From the NCBI RefSeq assembly GCF_040546765.1, contig NZ_JBEPOK010000001.1, forward strand, positions 1,488,001-1,552,000: DNA of 64,000 bases, given 5' to 3'. The position numbers and the translations under genes are program-made. The first letter of the stretch is position 1, and each line of letters begins with the position of its first letter. The notes under the pieces were generated by a model. That model was not told the origin of the DNA. It did not search any database and saw only the letters and a program-made list of their open reading frames with translations. This stretch comes from Arthrobacter sp. OAP107 (lineage in GTDB: Bacteria; Actinomycetota; Actinomycetes; Actinomycetales; Micrococcaceae). Below, in pieces: positions 59,095-64,000 of the stretch.

Positions 59095-60063
59095 ATGCTC
59101 AAGACAGTGGCAGTTATAGCGGTTCCCAACTTCTCGATCTTCGAGTTCGGTACCGCTTTTGAGGTGTTTGGCATCGACCGTTCGGACCGCGGTACCGGGG
59201 TGCCGCAATTCGACTTCCGCGTGTGCGCGCCGGTGCCCGGGGACGTTCCGTTGAAGTCCGGCCTCACCATGAACGTGAGCCTCGGCCTGGAAGCCGCCGC
59301 CGATGCCGACCTGGTGATCATGACGCCTTACGGCCGGGAGGAAGATGTGCCGGAGTCGGTCCTTGATGCACTACGGGCGGCGCACGCCCGGGGGGCCTGG
59401 GTGATGTCGATTTGCTCCGGCGCTTTTGCTTTGGCCAGGGCCGGGCTGCTGGACGGACGCCGGTGCACCACGCACTGGCACTACTCAGGCAAGCTGGCCG
59501 CCCAGTACCCCAAAGTCCTGGTGGACGAGAACGTCCTTTATGTCGAGGACAGCAGGATCATCACCAGTGCCGGAACAGCAGCGGGCATTGACGCCTGCCT
59601 GCATCTGGTGAGGAACGAGTTCGGGGCTGCCGTGGCGGCCGCCATCGCCCGGGACATGGTGGTTCCGCCGCACCGCGACGGCGGCCAGGCCCAGTTCATT
59701 GACAGGCCCATGCCCGAATGCGGCTCCCAGCCCATGGAGGAACTCCTCAGGTGGATGGTGGAGAACCTGGACGAGGAACATCCCGTCCAGGAGCTCGCCG
59801 CCCGGGTGCACATGTCGCCGCGCACGTTTGCCCGGCGGTTCCGCGCTGAAACAGGGGCCACCCCGGCCGCGTGGCTCAATTCGCAGCGGGTCCTGCGCGC
59901 CCAGGAGCTGCTGGAGTCCACGGAGCTGAACATCGACGAGGTGGCGCGGCAGTCGGGGTTCGGCCACCCCGTGCTGCTCCGGCACCATTTCGCCAAGGTG
60001 CTGGACACGAGTCCGCAGTCCTACCGCCGCGCCTTCCGCGGTCAAATGGCTCCGGCGGGCTAG
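59095..60063 (+). CDS. GlxA-family transcriptional regulator (DJ-1/PfpI plus AraC HTH)
   Basis: A 322-residue regulator with an N-terminal DJ-1/PfpI-like domain (IAVPNFSIFEFGTAFEVFG; MSICSGAFALARAGLLDGR with a conserved Cys) and a C-terminal AraC-type DNA-binding domain (ELAARVHMSPRTFARRFRAETG). The ATG at 59095 follows a short GGAAAC. It probably controls the divergent small gene or itself. Inducer unknown. Confidence 0.9.
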   Translation: MLKTVAVIAVPNFSIFEFGTAFEVFGIDRSDRGTGVPQFDFRVCAPVPGDVPLKSGLTMNVSLGLEAAADADLVIMTPYGREEDVPESVLDALRAAHARGAWVMSICSGAFALARAGLLDGRRCTTHWHYSGKLAAQYPKVLVDENVLYVEDSRIITSAGTAAGIDACLHLVRNEFGAAVAAAIARDMVVPPHRDGGQAQFIDRPMPECGSQPMEELLRWMVENLDEEHPVQELAARVHMSPRTFARRFRAETGATPAAWLNSQRVLRAQELLESTELNIDEVARQSGFGHPVLLRHHFAKVLDTSPQSYRRAFRGQMAPAG

Positions 60064-60073
60064 GTCCCGGCCT

Positions 60074-60364
60074 TCAGCCGGAGCGTGATTCTTCAGCAGC
60101 CGCCCGAGTCGACTCCACGAGGACGCGCCACGGCCCGGTGACTGCCGTCTCCGGCAGTGTGGCGCGGCGCTGGCCGGCGCGGATGGAGTACATGAAGCGG
60201 TCCGGCTGCCCGTCCGCCGCCTGCCGGGGATCGTCGACGGCGTCCCAGGGGCACGCTTCGACGAGCGGCTGCCATCGGCTTTTGTCAGTGGACGTCACGG
60301 CCTGCACCGTCCAGACACGGGTGACTGCGGCTATTCCGCCGCTGCGCTCGACTGTGATTTTCAT
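60074..60364 (-). CDS. Emfourin-like inhibitor of protealysin-type proteases
   Basis: A 96-residue cytoplasmic protein, beta-rich, of the emfourin-type inhibitor family, judged from the N-terminal KITVERSGGIAAVTR and the conserved D-R-F-x-Y-x-I-R-A-G region. Such proteins are encoded next to protealysin-like M4 peptidases and block the active site. Here the protease lies 60 bases upstream on the same strand. It is convergent with the GlxA gene. Assigned from sequence features plus context. Confidence 0.82.
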   Translation of the reverse strand: MKITVERSGGIAAVTRVWTVQAVTSTDKSRWQPLVEACPWDAVDDPRQAADGQPDRFMYSIRAGQRRATLPETAVTGPWRVLVESTRAAAEESRSG

Positions 60365-60424
60365 GGCGAGGTTCCCGGGTTTCCGCGGCTGCCGGGAAGC
60401 GGAGTGTCACATGCCCGGCGTCGG

Positions 60425-61465
60425 TTAGAGCTTTACCTTCACAGTCTCCCACGCCCCGCGCACGGCGTCATGCTCTGCGGACTCCTCTCCAAACAGTTCC
60501 TTCGCCGTTGCCGCGGTGGCTTTGGCGAAGGCTGTGAACGTGGTGGTGGGGCTCAGCGAGCCACCTGTCAGAGTCTCGTACCAGATCTGGCCCGGCGCAT
60601 CCCAGGCGTTCCCGCCCAGCGTCTGGGCGACGAGGCAGAACGCCCGGTTCGGAATGCCGGAGTTGATGTGGACCCCACCGTTGTCTGACCGGGTGCGGAC
60701 ATAGGAGTCCATGGAGTCCGGCTGCGGGTCCTTGCCGAGGACGTCGTCGTCGTAGGCCGTTCCCGGTGCCTTCATGGAGCGCAGGGCGGATCCCTGGACC
60801 TGCGGCGTGAACAGGCCCTCACCGATCAGCCAGGACGCCTCGGCGGTGGTCTGCTTCCGGAAATACTGCTCCACGAGGGCGCCGAAAACGTCGGAGACGG
60901 ATTCGTTGAGGGCCCCGGCCTGGTTGCGGTAGGCGAGCCCGGCTGAAAACTGCGTGACGCCATGGGTCAGTTCGTGGCCGATCACGCTGAGTGAGCGGGT
61001 GAAGCGTTCGAAGACCTCGCCGTCGCCGTCGCCAAACACCATCTGCTGGCCGTCCCAGAACGCGTTGTCATACAGCTTTCCGAAGTGGACGCTGGCTTTC
61101 AGCGGCATTCCCATGCCGTCGATGGAGTTCCGCCCGAACGCGTCCGCGTAGAGGCTGTGCGTGTGACCCAGGCCGTCATAGGCCTCGTCCACCGCGGGGT
61201 CGCCGGTGGCGGCGTCCCCCTCTTTGCGGACGACCTGCCCGGGCAGCGATTCGCCTGCCTGTGCGTCGAAGACGGACCTGTTGACCGGAGCAGGCTGCAG
61301 CTGCCTGACACCGGCAGGAGCCGACGGCGCCGTCATGCGGGCGGCGTGCACAGCACCAACGTGAAGCAGGGCTTCCCTGGCGGCGCGGGCAACTGCCGAG
61401 AACCGGGGGGACCCCTGGGCGGCCAGGCGGCGGAGGATGTACGGCGGAACGATTGAACAGACCAT
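60425..61465 (-). CDS. Protealysin-like M4 metallopeptidase
   Basis: Thermolysin-fold zinc protease, 346 residues from ATG 61465; an ATG at 61495 would add ten residues and also lacks a Shine-Dalgarno. There is no signal peptide. The N-terminus carries CSIVPPYIL, the conserved protealysin propeptide motif with PP. The zinc motif HELTH is at about residues 164-168 and the glutamate ligand NESVSD at about 187-192. A second His region (GGVHINSGIPNRAF) stabilises the transition state. The downstream emfourin-like gene provides the inhibitor. Its cellular role is unknown. Confidence 0.92.
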   Translation of the reverse strand: MVCSIVPPYILRRLAAQGSPRFSAVARAAREALLHVGAVHAARMTAPSAPAGVRQLQPAPVNRSVFDAQAGESLPGQVVRKEGDAATGDPAVDEAYDGLGHTHSLYADAFGRNSIDGMGMPLKASVHFGKLYDNAFWDGQQMVFGDGDGEVFERFTRSLSVIGHELTHGVTQFSAGLAYRNQAGALNESVSDVFGALVEQYFRKQTTAEASWLIGEGLFTPQVQGSALRSMKAPGTAYDDDVLGKDPQPDSMDSYVRTRSDNGGVHINSGIPNRAFCLVAQTLGGNAWDAPGQIWYETLTGGSLSPTTTFTAFAKATAATAKELFGEESAEHDAVRGAWETVKVKL

Positions 61466-61523
61466 GCAACTCACACTACGAACGGCCTCTGACATTCTGC
61501 GTCAGGCGCACTGGAAATGCAGG

Positions 61524-61558
61524 AAACCCCCGCCGCTTTGAGTAAGCGGCGGGGGTTT
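61524..61558 (-). terminator. Terminator after tRNA-Arg
   Basis: A 15-bp perfect stem (AAACCCCCGCCGCTT / AAGCGGCGGGGGTTT) with a 5-base loop. On the minus strand it starts 6 bases after the tRNA, and the stem ends in TTT, followed by CCTGCATTTCC. Confidence 0.85.
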
Positions 61559-61564
61559 CGGCTG

Positions 61565-61637
61565 TGCCCTCGATAGGATTCGAACCTACGGCCTTCTGCT
61601 CCGGAGGCAGACGCTCTATCCCCTGAGCTACGAGGGC
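61565..61637 (-). tRNA. tRNA-Arg (anticodon CCG)
   Basis: The minus strand folds into a complete tRNA: acceptor GCCCTCG with CGAGGGC, D-arm with GCTCAGGGGATAGAGC, an anticodon stem TCTGC/GCAGA around the loop CTCCGGA (anticodon CCG, reading CGG), and the T-arm GTTCGAATC. The discriminator base is A. CCA is not encoded. argS lies 1.6 kb upstream on the other strand. Confidence 0.97.
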
Positions 61638-61719
61638 ATCCAGGGATCCTGCCGTTCCCGGCCGGACGTCCTAGAGCTTAGCAGGAAGGTGGGCCGGAAA
61701 GGAAAACGGGACCTCCCCT

Positions 61720-62831
61720 TTAGTATCCCGCGAACGAATCCACGTGGATACGGCGGGCGTTGGCGTGCCGGGCGGCACGGCGCAGCGAGCCGACACTGGC
61801 CGGCGAGCCCGAGATGAAGACCCTTCGCTGCCCGATGTCCGGCACCAGCCGCTTCAGTGCGTGACCGTCCAGCCGAGCCCCCTGGGGCGAGCAGTGCGCC
61901 GGCGTCGACCATGAAGTCCGGGGGCGCCGAGCAGCACGGGGTCCGAACGCTTCGGCAGCACGAAGTCGCCCGCCACCGTGGTGGCCGTGAGCTCCTCGCC
62001 CGGCTTGAGGGACAGCAGCTTGCGCTTGGCGGCGGAGACGGGGCCGGCGGTACCGACGCCGATCTTCACCTGCTTTGATTCCGGGTGGCTGGTCAGGCTG
62101 AACACGCGGCGCCTGCCCCGTCCGTCCGGCTTGGCGTGTGGAGGATCCAGCTCCAGGTACTTGCCGGGGGCGTGGCGGAGCGGGCGCTGGGGGCGGAAGA
62201 CGAATTCCGTCGTCGTGGGGGTGAGGCTGCGGGAGTGGCTGAACAGCAGCCGGACGCTGCCGTGCTGGCCCGCCAGGAACGCCAGCAGGTTGCAGATCAG
62301 CAGTGCCAGCTCGGGGGAGTTCGCCACGAGGCCGAAGTTGTAGGGCGTGGCCAGGAGGATTCCGACGACGGCCGCCATAGCCAGCTGCTGCCAGCGCCGC
62401 GGCGGCAGCGTGAGCGGCTCGGTGAGCATGAAGCCGGCAAAGAACAGCACCGGGCTCTGAGCCAGGATCTGCCACACGGCACTTCCGAGGTCGACGCCGG
62501 AACGCATTTGCACGGCCGCCACGACGGCGGTGGCCACCACGACGAAGACGGCGGCCATGAGCGTTTTCCGGGTGCGGTAGGGCACCAGCAGGACGCCCGG
62601 AACCAGGAGCCACAGCATGGCCGGTGTGCCGGCCCAGCAAGTGGCGATGTTGAGGCCCGTCAGTCCGGTGATGAAGGCGCCGGCTGCTGCGGGGTTGAAC
62701 ACATGGCGGCCACGCCAGGCGAGGGCGTACTTGGAGGCTGAGGCCAAAGCACAGGCCAGGGCCACCCCCGCCAGGTCCATCGGCGCAAACGCCGGGCCGA
62801 GCTGGGTGGGCGAGAGCAGGAAGTAGAGCAC
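61720..62831 (-). pseudogene. Remnant of a membrane RnfD/NqrB-like domain fused to a ferredoxin reductase
   Basis: The first part is an integral membrane region matching the middle of an RnfD/NqrB-like domain (SKYALAWRGRHVFNPAAAGA; FFAGFMLTEPLTLPPRRWQQL), with its first 100 or so residues missing. Next comes an FAD-binding reductase domain with RVFSLTSHP (R-x-F-S-x-T-S type) and GDFVLP. After DPVLLGAP the frame shifts at least twice and the NAD(P)-binding core is absent. The C-terminal part then reappears in another frame as RRVFISGSPAS to the end SFAGY. This pattern of truncation, internal deletion and shifts marks a decayed gene. Confidence 0.8.
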
Positions 62832-63058
62832 TTGATCGCTTCGACCGCCTGGTTGAAGCCGCCGCTGGTCAAGGACGAGCCCGCTACCTTGGAGACGTTG
62901 ATCTCATCCAGCCTCTTGCCTACCACCTGGTCGGCAATGCCGCTGGCAAACTGTCCCTGGAACTTGCGGGTATTGGGGTTGGGCGGGTGCTCGGTAATTT
63001 CCACCGCAGACACCGTGCCGTTGGCCAGCGTCAGCTGGACGGCTTCACGGGGTCGGGC
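62832..63058 (-). pseudogene. Remnant of an FMN-binding domain protein
   Basis: Residues matching the FMN-binding domain (FQGQFASGIADQVVGK; VSKVAGSSLTSGGFNQAVEAI, with the Ser/Thr region where ApbE attaches FMN) are readable from about 63040. The N-terminus is not found in frame. The 3' end runs straight into the middle of the RnfD-like remnant without its own stop, which suggests a deletion across both genes. No ApbE gene is visible in the window. Confidence 0.7.
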
Positions 63059-63235
63059 ACGCCAGGGACAGCGTTGAGTTCCAGTATTGCAGGGTTGATG
63101 TTTCAACAATTTGGCAGGTGAGTAAAGGCTAAGGGCAGTTCCTGTGAATTCCCCTACTATTTGCTGTGACGCCAGGGGCCGCGGTTGCGATCGACGGATT
63201 CCGCGCCGCGACGGGCTCCCCGGTAGGCTAGGAGT
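63059..63235 (+). promoter_or_regulatory. Upstream region of argS
   Basis: A 177-base gap that must hold the argS promoter. TACTAT at 63154-63159 could be a -10, but no well-spaced -35 stands out. Nothing else is recognised. Confidence 0.3.
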
Positions 63236-64000
63236 GTGACTCCCGAAGAACTCTCCCTCGCAATATCCGCCTGCCTGAAAGACGCCGTTGCCGCCGGCGA
63301 CATCGCCCTTGCCGAGGCGGCTATACCGGACTCCGTCCTGGTGGAGCGTCCGAAGAACCGGGAGCACGGCGACTGGGCAACCAACATTGCTTTGCGGTTG
63401 GCCAAGACGGCCGGTACCAACCCGCGCGAATTTGCCACTCTGCTCAGCGCGCGTCTCAAGGACATCAGCGGCGTCGCCGGCGTGGACATCGCGGGCCCCG
63501 GCTTCCTCAACATCACGGTTGACGCCGCAGCCGCCGGCGCGCTGGCCAAGGTCATCGTCGAAGCGGGCAGGGAGTACGGCACCAACGACGCGCTCGCCGG
63601 CCACACGGTGAACATGGAATTCGTGTCCGCCAACCCCACCGGGCCGCTGCACATCGGCCATACGCGCTGGGCAGCCCTGGGAGACTCGATTGCCAGGGTG
63701 CTTCGGGCCTCAGGTGCCGACGTCACCGCCGAGTACTACATCAACGACGCCGGCTCCCAGATGAACGTCTTTGCCAACTCGGTGCTGTCGCGCCTGCACG
63801 GCCGCGACGTGCCTGAGGGCGGCTACCCGGGAGAATACATCCGCGACCTCGGCCACGAGGTGCTGACGCGGCACCCGGACATCCGGGAACTGACGGACGC
63901 GGCGGCCCTGCCCGTCATCCGGGCCGCGGCCTACGAGGCCCAGCTCAAGGACATCAAGGACACCCTGGCGGACTTCGGGGTCTCCTTCGACGTGTTCTTC
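63236..64000 (+). CDS. argS: Arginyl-tRNA synthetase, 3' end outside window
   Basis: Class I synthetase that charges tRNA-Arg. The frame is open from GTG 63236 (TPEELSLAISACLKDAV) to the window end, 255 codons. The N-terminal ArgS domain (EHGDWATNIALRLAKTAG; GPGFLNI) is followed by the HIGH signature NPTGPLHIGHTRWAALGD and AEYYINDAGSQMNVF, all typical. AGGAG lies just before the start, with tight spacing. The tRNA-Arg(CCG) gene 1.6 kb away on the opposite strand is an order often seen in actinobacteria, here interrupted by pseudogene debris. Confidence 0.95.
   Translation, partial: MTPEELSLAISACLKDAVAAGDIALAEAAIPDSVLVERPKNREHGDWATNIALRLAKTAGTNPREFATLLSARLKDISGVAGVDIAGPGFLNITVDAAAAGALAKVIVEAGREYGTNDALAGHTVNMEFVSANPTGPLHIGHTRWAALGDSIARVLRASGADVTAEYYINDAGSQMNVFANSVLSRLHGRDVPEGGYPGEYIRDLGHEVLTRHPDIRELTDAAALPVIRAAAYEAQLKDIKDTLADFGVSFDVFF

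Overview
This window looks like a core chromosomal segment of a high-GC actinobacterium of the Micrococcaceae, most likely Arthrobacter or Pseudarthrobacter. The grounds are a mycothiol-type SigH/RsrA pair, a Kgd-type multifunctional 2-oxoglutarate dehydrogenase, a SAM-IV riboswitch, a 24-residue bL37-like ribosomal protein, a DUF222/HNH (13E12-type) relic, an actinobacterial Tad locus, frequent GTG starts and strong GC-rich codon bias. No complete mobile element, CRISPR array or prophage is visible.

Layout. 0-8.7 kb: a cell-surface block with a partial GT4 glycosyltransferase, a polytopic membrane protein, a secreted GH25 muramidase carrying three long FG-GAP/VCBS repeat blocks, an acyltransferase and galE. 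8.8-13.6 kb: a compact tad pilus operon (tadA, tadB, tadC, a small pilin-like gene, two TadE-like genes, a TadG-like gene). 13.7-19.3 kb: prfB, ftsE, ftsX, an M23 cell-wall hydrolase, smpB and tmRNA, ending in a strong terminator. 19.4-28.7 kb: an exported protein with Ig-like and toroid-like parts, a soluble HtrA-type protease, small genes, an MFS exporter, then a minus-strand run of methyltransferase, MntR-like regulator and two Fluc channels, and a PLP enzyme behind a SAM-IV riboswitch. 28.8-36.6 kb: a doxX-aroA-rsgA-hisN operon diverging from sigH-rsrA, bL37, a padR/DUF4097 pair and a degenerate GDSL protein. 36.7-43.4 kb: kgd and two CNNM/CBS membrane proteins. 43.5-50 kb: a zinc-type ABC transporter with a Zur-like operator and its Fur-family regulator, then an MBL hydrolase, a Cds1-like PLP enzyme and a sulfurtransferase. 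50-64 kb: an alcohol dehydrogenase, a HIT protein, a broken DUF222/HNH gene, an MHS transporter, hrpA, a GlxA-type regulator, an emfourin/protealysin-like pair, tRNA-Arg(CCG), a decayed FMN-binding/ferredoxin-reductase locus and the start of argS.

The points most worth checking are: a one-base frameshift in aroA, an otherwise essential-looking gene; a GGAAT-N18-GTT promoter upstream of sigH with an in-frame TTG start that would give a 56-residue longer isoform; the protealysin-like protease with its emfourin inhibitor; the SAM-IV switch with an adjacent expression-platform hairpin; paired palindromes before padR/DUF4097; and the eroded flavoprotein locus wedged between tRNA-Arg and argS. I did not find a convincing wholly new multi-gene system. 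Several small genes and control elements described here are easily missed by automated calling.
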